Below are positions 53,981 to 62,286 of a stretch of 64,000 bases of DNA, piece after piece. Source of the stretch: Bugula neritina (taxonomy: Eukaryota > Bryozoa > Gymnolaemata > Cheilostomatida > Bugulidae); NCBI GenBank assembly GCA_964035545.1, contig OZ037769.1:10981133-11045132 (forward strand), written 5' to 3'. The notes beneath the pieces were generated by a model, which saw nothing but the letters and a program-made list of their open reading frames with translations, did no database searches and was not told where the DNA came from. Every line of letters starts with the position of its first letter. The first letter of the stretch is position 1. The position numbers were made by a program, and so were the translations under genes.

Positions 53981-54004
53981 ATTTAGAATAAAAAAAAAAA
54001 GCAA

Positions 54005-54529
54005 TTACTCATTAATACTATTATAATAAAGTTTAAAATATACGTAATGAAAAGGTAATGCCGTATCAGTTATTTCGCTAGCGGGAGTATCAGTTAAAAT
54101 TACGTCATTGGGTTTATGACTCGGATAATCACTCGAAAGAGCTATTGTAAATGAAAAATTATTATTAGCGTTAATAATTTTATTAATATTTATTTTACTA
54201 TACGGAACATTATGTTCAGCACCGCTTATATCATAAAATAAATTTTCTTTAGATTCATCAAATGGGTTTACGCTATTACGAATATGTAAACCTATTTTTT
54301 TATCAGTCCAATATAACGCTTTTGTTTTATTTTTAGTATAATGTTCACCATAAAATTGTATTAACGCGTGCGTTATTTTTATAGGTTTATTTACTAAATA
54401 ATCGTTAATTAAATCTACCGTAAAACTATTAATATTTTCGTAATAATAAAATTTATTATTATTTATAATACCCGAAATAAACGCTTTATTAGTCGTTATA
54501 TCGACTTTATTAAATTTATAAATATTCAT
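54005..54529 (-). CDS. Viral orphan paralogue A (174 aa)
   Basis: One of three tandem paralogues. Shared core: DYL/DFLV(D/N)(E/K)PI(E/K)IT near residues 40-55, (Q/H)FYGE, LYWTDK(K/R)(I/L), (H/E)IRNS, ISGAEHN(V)P and a C-terminal DTPASEIT...LPFHYV followed by KLYY. It is predominantly beta-like with no membrane segment or signal peptide. Its start overlaps the stop of paralogue B (ATGA). Function unknown. Position beyond the protease and a compact beta-rich layout could suit a virion surface protein, but this is inference. Confidence 0.85.
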   Translation of the reverse strand: MNIYKFNKVDITTNKAFISGIINNNKFYYYENINSFTVDLINDYLVNKPIKITHALIQFYGEHYTKNKTKALYWTDKKIGLHIRNSVNPFDESKENLFYDISGAEHNVPYSKININKIINANNNFSFTIALSSDYPSHKPNDVILTDTPASEITDTALPFHYVYFKLYYNSINE

Positions 54530-55062
54530 TTATAATTATAATAAAGTTTTATTAATACGTAATGAAAAGGTAATGCCGCATTGGTTATTTCACTAGCGGG
54601 AGTATCGGTTAAAATAACATTACTAGGTTTATGACTAGGATAAGTTTTTGATAATATTATTGATAGTGAAAAGTTTTTATTAGCTTCAATAATTTTATTA
54701 ACGTTTATTTCGCTAAACGGAACATTATGTTCAGCACCGCTTATATCATAAGAAAAAAAAATATTTTCAGCGACGTCACTATACTTAAATGTGTTAGCGC
54801 TATTTCTAATTTCTAAGTTTAATCGTTTATCAGTCCAATAAAGTTCTTTAGTATTATGAGCTTGTTCACCGTAAAAATGTACTAATATATTTGTTATTTC
54901 AATCGGTTCATCGACTAAAAAATCTCTAATTAATATTCCTTCAAAATAATCATCTCTAATATTTTTTATAAAATATGACGGAATTATAATATTCGTAATA
55001 TACGGTTTTTCATTTATTATATTGGCTTTAGCCGAATTTCCAAAAATATATACCGAATTCAT
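54526..55062 (-). CDS. Viral orphan paralogue B (178 aa)
   Basis: Middle member of the triplet. It begins NSVYIFGNSAKANIINE and is close to C throughout (VYIFGNSA, YITNIIIPS, HNTKELYWTDKR, ISGAEHNVPFSEIN, SYPSHKPSNVILTDTPA-like). The ATG overlaps paralogue C's stop as ATGA, and the start is embedded in CTATAAATG. The strong mutual similarity suggests gene duplication. Function unknown. Confidence 0.85.
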   Translation of the reverse strand: MNSVYIFGNSAKANIINEKPYITNIIIPSYFIKNIRDDYFEGILIRDFLVDEPIEITNILVHFYGEQAHNTKELYWTDKRLNLEIRNSANTFKYSDVAENIFFSYDISGAEHNVPFSEINVNKIIEANKNFSLSIILSKTYPSHKPSNVILTDTPASEITNAALPFHYVLIKLYYNYK

Positions 55063-55571
55063 TTATAGTTATAATAAAGTTTTACTAATACGTAATGAAA
55101 AGGTAATGCCGCATCAGTTATTTCGCTAGCGGGAGTGTCGATTAAAATTACGTCACTAGGTTTATGACTAGGATAATTTTTTGATAATGACATTGTTAAT
55201 TTAAAGTTTTTATTAGCTTTAATAATTTTATTAGCGTTTATTTCGCTAAACGGAAGATTGTGTTCATTACCGCTTATATTATAAAAAGTATTTTCATTGG
55301 ATGGATTAAATAATTCAGTACTATTTCTAATATGTAAGCCTATTCGCTTATCAGTCCAATAAAGTTTTTTAGTATTATGAGCTTGCTCACCGTAAAATTG
55401 TATTAATATATCCGTTATTTCAATTGGTTCATCGACTAAAAAATCTTTAATTAATGTAGTAGTAAATCCTCCTAAATAATACGTAAATTCTGACGGAATT
55501 ATAATATTCGTAATATACGGTTGTTCATTTATTATATTAGCTGAATTTCCAAAAATATATACCGAAGTCAT
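55059..55571 (-). CDS. Viral orphan paralogue C (170 aa)
   Basis: Third member, nearest the protease. Same conserved words as B (SVYIFGNSAN, LYWTDKRIGLHIRNS, ISGNEHNLPFSEIN, DTPASEIT). Its ATG directly follows the protease stop: ATATAA ends the protease and the combined TATATAAATG starts this gene. No relative recognised. Confidence 0.85.
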   Translation of the reverse strand: MTSVYIFGNSANIINEQPYITNIIIPSEFTYYLGGFTTTLIKDFLVDEPIEITDILIQFYGEQAHNTKKLYWTDKRIGLHIRNSTELFNPSNENTFYNISGNEHNLPFSEINANKIIKANKNFKLTMSLSKNYPSHKPSDVILIDTPASEITDAALPFHYVLVKLYYNYK

Positions 55572-55985
55572 TTATATAAGTAATTTATTTATAATTAATT
55601 GAGGTGACTCGCGTTTAAACATTTCTTTAAGCCAGTATAAACACAAGTGTCCGCATATAACCGTACCGAATTTTTGTACTCGTTCCGTGTTATAAAATAT
55701 AGGCGGTTTTAAATATTTCATTATTTCTAGCGGAGGATGTAATCCGAAACTATCGAAATAATATTTTTTATTTCCGTTTTTATACCAAGCTACCCAATGA
55801 GTACCGTTACCCATTAAATCGTCTAAATTTAATATACCACACTCTTTTTTACGCGGCTTATCGGGTAAATCGTTTCTTGAGAATACTCCTCTAAAAAATG
55901 GTATTTTTAATTTTTTAATCGCAAACTCTAATTCAATATTTGAGAGAGCTTTATTTTGTAATTTTATATTTTTTATTTTAATCAT
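55572..55985 (-). CDS. Adenain-like cysteine protease (137 aa)
   Basis: Virion maturation protease of the C5/adenovirus type. Visible catalytic elements in order: His in MGNGTHWVAWY, Asp in YYFDSFG, Cys in ICGHLCLYWL, with Gln upstream (VQKFG). The N-terminal FFRGVFSRNDLP and the length fit Polinton/adintovirus proteases, which are shorter than the adenoviral enzyme. It should cleave capsid and core precursors. The ATG lies inside the last codons of the polymerase (8-bp overlap), with TATATAAATG formed by the polymerase's Y-I-N codons. Confidence 0.9.
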   Translation of the reverse strand: MIKIKNIKLQNKALSNIELEFAIKKLKIPFFRGVFSRNDLPDKPRKKECGILNLDDLMGNGTHWVAWYKNGNKKYYFDSFGLHPPLEIMKYLKPPIFYNTERVQKFGTVICGHLCLYWLKEMFKRESPQLIINKLLI

Positions 55986-58900
55986 TTATATAACCGTAAG
56001 GGACTGTCATTATACCGTTTTTTAATATAATTCTTTTATCGTCTTCGGATGATAATGCCACTTTATTTATAGTCTCGGCATACATCGTATGCTTATGACT
56101 TCTTAACACGTTCATCGTTCTAAATTGATTTCGCCGCGTTAATAAACACTCTTTATAATCATCAAATGTTATGCGATTATCACGAGTTGTTTTATTAATA
56201 CCCTTACATTTTTTCTCTTCTATATCATCCATTTTGTAAGAATATAATTTAGCTCTTAGGCCTATAAATTCTGTAATTTGCTTGCCACCGGCTTCATCCT
56301 TAAACTTTCCTATTACTTTTTTATTTTTACCGGTTGGTATACCCGATTTATGATTTTTTGGATAATTACTCGTGTCAAATTTATTTTCGATATCCGGTAA
56401 TATATCTTTATAAAAATCTTTAGTTTGCACGTGATACATTAAGCTATCTGTATCCGTAAACAGTAACTGAGCTTTATTACCGTATTTAAGTCTAATATAC
56501 TCGTAATGAAAGTCGTACATTAGAGTTTTACTAATGTCTAATATAGCCGCACCTAAATATATAGGCTTGTCAAATTTTAATTTTACTACATTCATATGAA
56601 CGGCTATTAAATTTTTAGAAAATATAGTGAAGTTTTTAAAGTTAGGCTGATTAGTTAATTTTTTAGCTTCGCTTTCGCTAGTAATTAACTTAATGTTAAC
56701 TCTATTTCGTATATTTTCCATCGTTTTACCAAACACGGAATTATTCATTAGCTTAAAAAAATCTTTTTCAAAATCACTCTTAGCTAAAGTTCTTAGTTCG
56801 GTATTTAATTTTATATATTTTTCTAACTTATTCGATTCATTAAAGGTTATACCTCTATGAATCTTCGTTAATTTTAAGCCGTACATAAGACATTGTTCCA
56901 ACGCTTTATAGTGTATAACGTAATTCTTTTTATTATTTAAGTTTGGCACCAACTTTTCTACTTTGTTAATTATTATTCTTTCGGGGCAAAACGGATAATC
57001 TTTATGCGTGTCGTGTAACTTCTTAGAATATTCTAAATCTACTTCCAAAAAGCTAGGCGGAAAGTTTAAACTTTTTTCTAACTTACGGCATTCTCTTTCG
57101 CTTAGCCACTTAAAGTTACTTACGGGTAAATTTTTAGACATGGCCCATCCATATAAATTATTAGCATCTAAATACGTAATATAACTACTAGGCTCTTTGG
57201 GATTATAATTAGTCATATATTCATTATTAGCTCGAGCGTATCTATGACTAATCATACTTACTCCCCCTCTAATTCCTTTTTCAAAGAAGAGTAATTGCTC
57301 AATGTTAGTAATTGGATCCAACTCTAATTCCGTAGTTTTGAGCATAGCGTCCCAACTTAAACCCGGTGCCGTATAGTACCAAGCCGGATCTAATTTATAA
57401 TATTCGAGGCATACGTCTCTAAAGTTTTCAAAAACGTCAGCTAATTGAATTACGTCGACTTCCATATACAAGTCGTGATATTCTCTAAACGTTTTCATAT
57501 TAAACTCTCGCCAAACGTTTTGAGCGTGTTCGTAATCCTCATCGCTTATATTACTTTCAGTTAAACTCGAGTAAAACTTTTCTTTTGGTGGTAAAGACGT
57601 TTCATCCAACACGCTTACGTTATTGAAATAGTCGTACGGAAATACTCCTTTTCTTAACAATAAGCTTAATTTATTTTCATTATTAAAATGTTGTTGTAAG
57701 TATTTAAAGTCATTACGTTTTAAATTCGCTACTAAGCTCGCTAAACTAGAACTCATAAATTTATACGAGTCTAAAAAGCGAATTTCACGCGTAACTTTAA
57801 CTTTTTTACCTTCATTATTAGTAAATTCGTCTACTATTATTTTTTCATTAAACGATATATATTTTTCTTCAGTGTTGGGTATACACGAAATTTCACCGCT
57901 TAAATTTTTAACGAATAAGTGAGCGTCGTAACCCGACAAGTTATGAATAAATACCGGATAAAATTTTGGAATTTTATAATTTAAATTACAATTATTATGA
58001 GCCGCTCCTCTATAGTTTCCGGTTAAGTGGCAGTGATCTCTCACTCTGTCATTACCCAATTTTTCTTCGCATATATAACAATTTTCGGCTAATTCGAAAG
58101 ACTTTTGTTCGCTAGCCGAAATTTCCATTGATTTAGGAAACTTATGTTTTTTATACAAGTTTTTAATGTCGAGTTCTAATAATCTCATAAATAGTTCACC
58201 AATATTTTCGTCTTCGTATTGCTTAGTATAACTTCTGTACTCGCACTCGCCGGTAACGCTCACGATATAATATCCGAAACCCGACGGTTCGTGTTGCTGA
58301 TATTGGTTAGTATAGCTTTTCTGAAAATTAGGCTGACAACTTTGTATAGGCTTAGTAAAACATTCAAAGTCCGCGTATACCACAAACGGTACTCTCATAC
58401 TACGGCAATGGTGACTAGACTGAAATTTTATTTTATTTTCTATTTTCGGAAAGACCGTAGTTACGCCTTCGTTCGTTAAACACCAATCTTGATGCTTTTT
58501 TAAAGATTCGTTAGATCGAAACGAATTCATACAATTTACGCAAATATGTTTAGCGCTAACGCGTTTATTTATTTGCGAACCGAGTAATTTATTTAAATTT
58601 TTAATATAAGCGTAATGACTCTTTTTGTCGTCGCTTATATAAAATAAATTTATAATTTTACCCTGATTTTTAGTTTTTTTCCATAAATTTATTGTTTTAC
58701 CGTCCCACGTAAATACATTAATTCCAAAATCGGAATTAACCTCTTCAAAAGCGTCAATAGATTTTTTAGTAGCGGGAAATTCAACGCCTTCCCACGAAAA
58801 TTTATTAACGTATTCTTTATAATTATTAATTCTTTCGGGATGGTTTTTAGGCGTATAAACACTCATTAAAATGGCCCACATAAAGCACTTATTATCCTCA

Positions 58901-59637
58901 TTTTTAGGATTTATTACGGCTTTTTTTAATTTAATTTCTTTCGGAAGATCAATCCACGATGATCCGTTAAGAGGTTGATATTTATTAATATTAATTTCCA
59001 TTTTTTTAATGGCTTTAAACATCCAGCTACTTCCTTTCGCGTTTAACGAAGCAAAATTTTCTTTTATACGTTCAATTATTTCATCGTATATTTCATTAAT
59101 ATTTGTAGACTCTAATATAGTTTCAATATTTGATGTAAATGGCATAATTTCTACAATAGTTTCTCCGGTACGTACATTAATTTTTTCCATTTCGCAATAC
59201 ATAAATATTTTAACTTTTATAGTAGGTTTCAATAATTCTATTACATTTAATTTTACTAGTTTACTAAACGAATCTATATCGTATTTGGGTAAACCTTTAA
59301 TTTCATAAGTTTGAAACCAACCATTAGCGGCTTGTTCTTTAAGTTTAGGCTGATTATATAAAGCCATAATTTTATCCTTAATTGGATTTATAATTTTTGT
59401 AATTGGCTTTATAACCCATTTTTTTATATTACGCGTAGTTTGCGTAAATATTTCTCGCATAATTTTTTTTACGGGTGTAGGTATTAACGGGGCTTGTCCT
59501 ATATTCGGAACGGGTTCGTCCATAGGCGATAATAGCCGTATAAGTTCGGCTTTTTTTAATCGAGAATATCGTTTCAATCCTCTTTCTTTAGCTAAAGCTT
59601 TTAAAGCTTTTACGGTAATTTTTGTATTGAACTCCAT
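55978..59637 (-). CDS. Viral family B DNA polymerase with N-terminal SAP and internal HNH/Zn modules (1219 aa)
   Basis: Replicates the element, probably by protein priming. Domains: SAP-like helix pair at residues 6-38; C2H2-like finger CVNCMNSFRSNESLKKHQDWC region 366-386; exonuclease I DFE at 423-425; Cys/His HNH-like insert 520-550 (CYIC...DHCHLTG...HNNC); Exo II HNLSGYD 565-571; Exo III YMEVD 724-728; Pol motif A YLDANNLYG (Asp 824); motif B NNSVFGK 965-971; motif C TDTDS 1061-1065; KxY-type GLRAKLYS 1126-1133. All catalytic positions look intact, with no stop or frameshift. The ATG is preceded by TATATAA. SAP plus PolB architecture is typical of animal adintovirus/Polinton relatives. Confidence 0.95.
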   Translation of the reverse strand: MEFNTKITVKALKALAKERGLKRYSRLKKAELIRLLSPMDEPVPNIGQAPLIPTPVKKIMREIFTQTTRNIKKWVIKPITKIINPIKDKIMALYNQPKLKEQAANGWFQTYEIKGLPKYDIDSFSKLVKLNVIELLKPTIKVKIFMYCEMEKINVRTGETIVEIMPFTSNIETILESTNINEIYDEIIERIKENFASLNAKGSSWMFKAIKKMEININKYQPLNGSSWIDLPKEIKLKKAVINPKNEDNKCFMWAILMSVYTPKNHPERINNYKEYVNKFSWEGVEFPATKKSIDAFEEVNSDFGINVFTWDGKTINLWKKTKNQGKIINLFYISDDKKSHYAYIKNLNKLLGSQINKRVSAKHICVNCMNSFRSNESLKKHQDWCLTNEGVTTVFPKIENKIKFQSSHHCRSMRVPFVVYADFECFTKPIQSCQPNFQKSYTNQYQQHEPSGFGYYIVSVTGECEYRSYTKQYEDENIGELFMRLLELDIKNLYKKHKFPKSMEISASEQKSFELAENCYICEEKLGNDRVRDHCHLTGNYRGAAHNNCNLNYKIPKFYPVFIHNLSGYDAHLFVKNLSGEISCIPNTEEKYISFNEKIIVDEFTNNEGKKVKVTREIRFLDSYKFMSSSLASLVANLKRNDFKYLQQHFNNENKLSLLLRKGVFPYDYFNNVSVLDETSLPPKEKFYSSLTESNISDEDYEHAQNVWREFNMKTFREYHDLYMEVDVIQLADVFENFRDVCLEYYKLDPAWYYTAPGLSWDAMLKTTELELDPITNIEQLLFFEKGIRGGVSMISHRYARANNEYMTNYNPKEPSSYITYLDANNLYGWAMSKNLPVSNFKWLSERECRKLEKSLNFPPSFLEVDLEYSKKLHDTHKDYPFCPERIIINKVEKLVPNLNNKKNYVIHYKALEQCLMYGLKLTKIHRGITFNESNKLEKYIKLNTELRTLAKSDFEKDFFKLMNNSVFGKTMENIRNRVNIKLITSESEAKKLTNQPNFKNFTIFSKNLIAVHMNVVKLKFDKPIYLGAAILDISKTLMYDFHYEYIRLKYGNKAQLLFTDTDSLMYHVQTKDFYKDILPDIENKFDTSNYPKNHKSGIPTGKNKKVIGKFKDEAGGKQITEFIGLRAKLYSYKMDDIEEKKCKGINKTTRDNRITFDDYKECLLTRRNQFRTMNVLRSHKHTMYAETINKVALSSEDDKRIILKNGIMTVPYGYIND

Positions 59638-59676
59638 TTATATAATATATTCTTTAATAGTAATATCAATTTTTAA

Positions 59677-59707
59677 TATTATTACTTATGTAAAATAAGT
59701 AATAATA
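59677..59707. repeat. Perfect 13-bp hairpin between viral genes
   Basis: TATTATTACTTAT (59677-59689) pairs exactly with ATAAGTAATAATA (59695-59707) across a 5-nt loop. It lies between the polymerase start and the stop of the 85-codon gene. A transcription terminator, processing signal or origin are possibilities. Confidence 0.8.
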
Positions 59708-59715
59708 CTGGGCTG

Positions 59716-59943
59716 TTATACGTCTCTATTTTCTTCTTTTAGTTTATAAGCTTCGCGTTTTAAAATACTTTTTATATAAAAATATTTATTAATGTTAGGA
59801 ATTTGTTTTCTCGTTCTAAAATTAATTTCTTTAAGAGATATATTATTAATTACTGGTATATATAAATATTCGAGTAACGGTGTATATTTTTTTTGTTCGG
59901 TTTTAGCTATTAGTTTATCGAGTAATTCAACGGTAAGATCCAT
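59716..59943 (-). CDS. Small viral orphan (75 aa from the internal start)
   Basis: The open frame extends to 59973, but I choose the ATG at 59941-59943 (MDLTVELLDKLIAK). The upstream ATG falls inside the AT-rich intergenic stretch next to the plus-strand gene and adds only a hydrophobic leader. Lys/Glu-rich, predicted helical; no known motif. It shares a ~42-bp divergent promoter region with the plus-strand gene at 59986. Confidence 0.6.
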   Translation of the reverse strand: MDLTVELLDKLIAKTEQKKYTPLLEYLYIPVINNISLKEINFRTRKQIPNINKYFYIKSILKREAYKLKEENRDV

Positions 59944-59985
59944 ATTATAAAATAATAAAATAATAAAAATCATTTTTTTATATAA

Positions 59986-60465
59986 ATGGATTTTCGACGA
60001 GAAAAATTAGAACTTTTAAACGATGAAATTATTAAATTAGAAAACGAATACGAGCAAAAACTTAATCGTTTTAATTGGTTATCAAAATCGTTAAAAATAA
60101 TTTCGGGATTATGCGGTACAACGAATTTAATATGCGGTGTCATTATTACGGCATTAATAAACGCTAACGTTACTAAACAAACGTTATTACCATTATCTAT
60201 AATAGTAAGTATAATGAGCGTAATTACTACTTCTATTTCTTCTCAAGATACTAAATTAATTAAATCTACGTTAATGTATTTAGATATATATACGTTTATA
60301 AAAGATTCAAAATTAGAAATTAATTCTATGTTATCAAAATTTTTAAGCGACTCTTATATAGACGAACAGGAGTATGACGCTATAACCGAAAAATATAAAA
60401 ATATTAATAGCGTAATAGTGAATAAAAAAAGCGATATAATAGTCGCTCGTAACAACGTTTGTTAA
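59986..60465 (+). CDS. Viral membrane protein with N- and C-terminal helices (159 aa), only plus-strand gene of the element
   Basis: N-terminal coiled-coil-like segment (residues 4-35, REKLELLNDEIIKLENEYEQ), then two hydrophobic segments (about 37-59 and 66-88, IISGLCGTTNLICGVIITAL and TLLPLSIIVSIMSVITTSIS). A helical C-terminal tail follows. The hairpin-membrane layout resembles SLATT-type or viral envelope/inner-membrane proteins; function unknown. Start TTATATAAATG fits the element's motif. Convergent with the gene at 60540. Confidence 0.75.
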   Translation: MDFRREKLELLNDEIIKLENEYEQKLNRFNWLSKSLKIISGLCGTTNLICGVIITALINANVTKQTLLPLSIIVSIMSVITTSISSQDTKLIKSTLMYLDIYTFIKDSKLEINSMLSKFLSDSYIDEQEYDAITEKYKNINSVIVNKKSDIIVARNNVC

Positions 60466-60539
60466 TTACTTGCAAAATGCAATTAATTAAAAAAGGAAGT
60501 TCAATATAAAAATTATCCGTATATTTATATATGTTTTCT

Positions 60540-60926
60540 TTAACTATCATTTCGTCTTTTTTCTATTTCGTCTTCGGCGTATTTTAGTTTAGTAAAGAAT
60601 GACGGTATTCTAGCCGCCGCGTAATTCATTAAACCTACATTAAGTTCTTGAATTATTTCTTTAGTTTTGTAAATAGTTTTTATTTTTAATTTTCCATCAT
60701 TTTCTTTATAAATAATTTCTTTTTTATTATTATAAGTAATTTCTTCGAGTAATCCGCACTCATTAGTTGAATTATTCATTTCGTCTAATATATTAAAATT
60801 TTTATATATAATTCTTTCTTTAATATCACCGCCTTCGTACACTCGTTTTTCGTATTCGGAAGTTTTATATATTGTTTCGGTAATCGGGGTGCCGTCGAGG
60901 CTTTTATAAGTAATTACTGTTGACAT
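60540..60926 (-). CDS. Viral orphan (128 aa)
   Basis: Lys/Glu/Tyr-rich, with repeated short strand-like words (TIYKTSEY, ERIIYKN, EIIYKEN, KTIYKTKE), suggesting a small beta-repeat fold. The C-terminal third (AAARIPSFFTKLKYAEDEIE) is helical. No recognised relative. Start is TATATAAATG. A short upstream motif, GTTTTCTTTAACTAT, is shared by the regions just before this gene's start and just after its stop. Confidence 0.7.
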   Translation of the reverse strand: MSTVITYKSLDGTPITETIYKTSEYEKRVYEGGDIKERIIYKNFNILDEMNNSTNECGLLEEITYNNKKEIIYKENDGKLKIKTIYKTKEIIQELNVGLMNYAAARIPSFFTKLKYAEDEIEKRRNDS

Positions 60927-60945
60927 TTATATACGTTTTCTTTAA

Positions 60946-61515
60946 CTATAACAGCATACCTAAAAGAGGAATATTTTTAAACGGACTATTCGGACCTAAA
61001 ATTAAACCTTCGCCTTTTATATAGCTAGAACCTTGTTTTAAATATAAACCGTTACCTTTCATTAAATTAGACGACGCGACTGGTTTTAAAGTAATAGAAC
61101 CGTTTAAATTAGGTTCTACGGAACATACGCATCCGCCTTTTTTCAAATAAAGACCTTTACCTTTAATAGCTCTTTCGACTCCCGCGCTAGCGGCTCCTGA
61201 AAGTACACCCGGTATAATAGTTTTTAATAGCGTAGGTATTACTCTCGTAGCTATACCTAATAGAGCTCCTAAAAATCCTCCGCTCATTGACGCGTTAGTT
61301 TTTACTAATGACGGAGACATTTCGAGCGTTATATTTTTTTTATTCGCGTTTAACGCTTTTAAAATATTATCATTTTGCGTTTTCGTAACGACTAGTTTAT
61401 CATTTCCGCTTTCGAGAGGCAATTTAATAACGCAACCCTTACCGCTTCTATAAGCGTTCATTATTTTTTGTTTTTGCGCCTGCGGCACGTTTCCTATAAT
61501 TTCGCAGTAACCCAT
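60946..61515 (-). CDS. Viral pX/pVI-like capsid-associated protein (189 aa)
   Basis: N-terminal region reads EIIGNVPQAQKQKIMNAYRS. A Gly/Ala-rich amphipathic hydrophobic stretch lies at residues about 78-112 (SGGFLGALLGIATRVIPTLL onward). Three later repeats are GKGLYLKKGG, GNGLYLKQGS and GEGLILGPNS. Polinton/adintovirus genomes carry Gly-rich, membrane-active-like proteins between penton and other genes that are compared with adenoviral pVI/pX. The assignment here rests on layout and position. GlyGly-flanked sites may be protease cleavage sites (inference). Confidence 0.65.
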   Translation of the reverse strand: MGYCEIIGNVPQAQKQKIMNAYRSGKGCVIKLPLESGNDKLVVTKTQNDNILKALNANKKNITLEMSPSLVKTNASMSGGFLGALLGIATRVIPTLLKTIIPGVLSGAASAGVERAIKGKGLYLKKGGCVCSVEPNLNGSITLKPVASSNLMKGNGLYLKQGSSYIKGEGLILGPNSPFKNIPLLGMLL

Positions 61516-61527
61516 TTATATAATACA

Positions 61528-62286
61528 TTAAACTTCTCTTAAATGAAATCTTATCGAGAGTTGTTCACCGCTAAGATCTAATAAATTACCTTTTTGATCG
61601 GTTACCGTAACGGTTAACGTCTTAATATATTTAACGTGAACGGGTAAGTATATTAAATTATGAGGTTTTTCTATTATTTTATATCCCGGACTAACGCTCG
61701 GAAAAAATGAATAAATAACGGGTTTATAAGTACCATCGATATAACTTCCATTAATACAATCAACTTGTACGTGTATAGCGTTTATATTTAAAATATTTAC
61801 TATGTTCGTAGCTTCGATATAAGGTTGATTATATATCGCCGCGTCAAAACCTAAAACGTCTCTTAGAGAATTTTCAACGTTAAAATCTATTCGATAATTT
61901 GGTTTTAATTTAAGTATAATTCTAAAAGTTACTTTATTAGCTTGTAAAGTAATACCGTTTCTATTACCCCCCTCTTTTACTATTTCGTCTTGAATAGTTT
62001 CTTCTAGTTGATCTAATTCGTACACTCCGACTGGTAACGAAACTAAATGCCACGTAGTACCACCGTCTTTAGACCATCTATAGGAATTTCTATCGGTACT
62101 AATGTTTGGAAAAGAATAAAACGTATCCAAACTAATAAGACACATTTCGTATTTTTTATTTTTATTTAATTCTATAGGCGGATTAAGTTGAGTAATTATT
62201 CTCGTTTTAGTATCGGTAACTCCTATAGTCATCGTTTGTTTAGAGGCCGTATTATCAGCAATTTCTCTTAATAATTTGTTTTCCAT
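61528..62286 (-). CDS. Viral penton/minor capsid-like protein (252 aa)
   Basis: Follows the major capsid gene with essentially no spacer (MCP stop and this ATG are adjacent at 62286/62287). Contains LISLDTFYSFPNIS, ...RWSKDGGTTWHLVSLPVGVY and LRDVLGFDAAIYNQPY, with a C-terminal strand-rich part ending LSIRFHLREV. This pattern of expected single-jelly-roll proteins directly after the MCP is the usual penton position in Polintons and adintoviruses. No enzymatic motif. Confidence 0.7.
   Translation of the reverse strand: MENKLLREIADNTASKQTMTIGVTDTKTRIITQLNPPIELNKNKKYEMCLISLDTFYSFPNISTDRNSYRWSKDGGTTWHLVSLPVGVYELDQLEETIQDEIVKEGGNRNGITLQANKVTFRIILKLKPNYRIDFNVENSLRDVLGFDAAIYNQPYIEATNIVNILNINAIHVQVDCINGSYIDGTYKPVIYSFFPSVSPGYKIIEKPHNLIYLPVHVKYIKTLTVTVTDQKGNLLDLSGEQLSIRFHLREV

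Noticed and set aside
58219-59308. Plus-strand ORFs of 86 and 99 codons inside the polymerase
   Set aside because: Antisense shadows of the conserved PolB frame, without a start motif of the element type.
59944-59973. Upstream ATG giving a hydrophobic leader MIFIILLFYN to the small viral orphan
   Set aside because: It lies in the shared AT-rich promoter region and lacks the element's start context on its own strand; the internal MDLTV start is more likely, though not certain.
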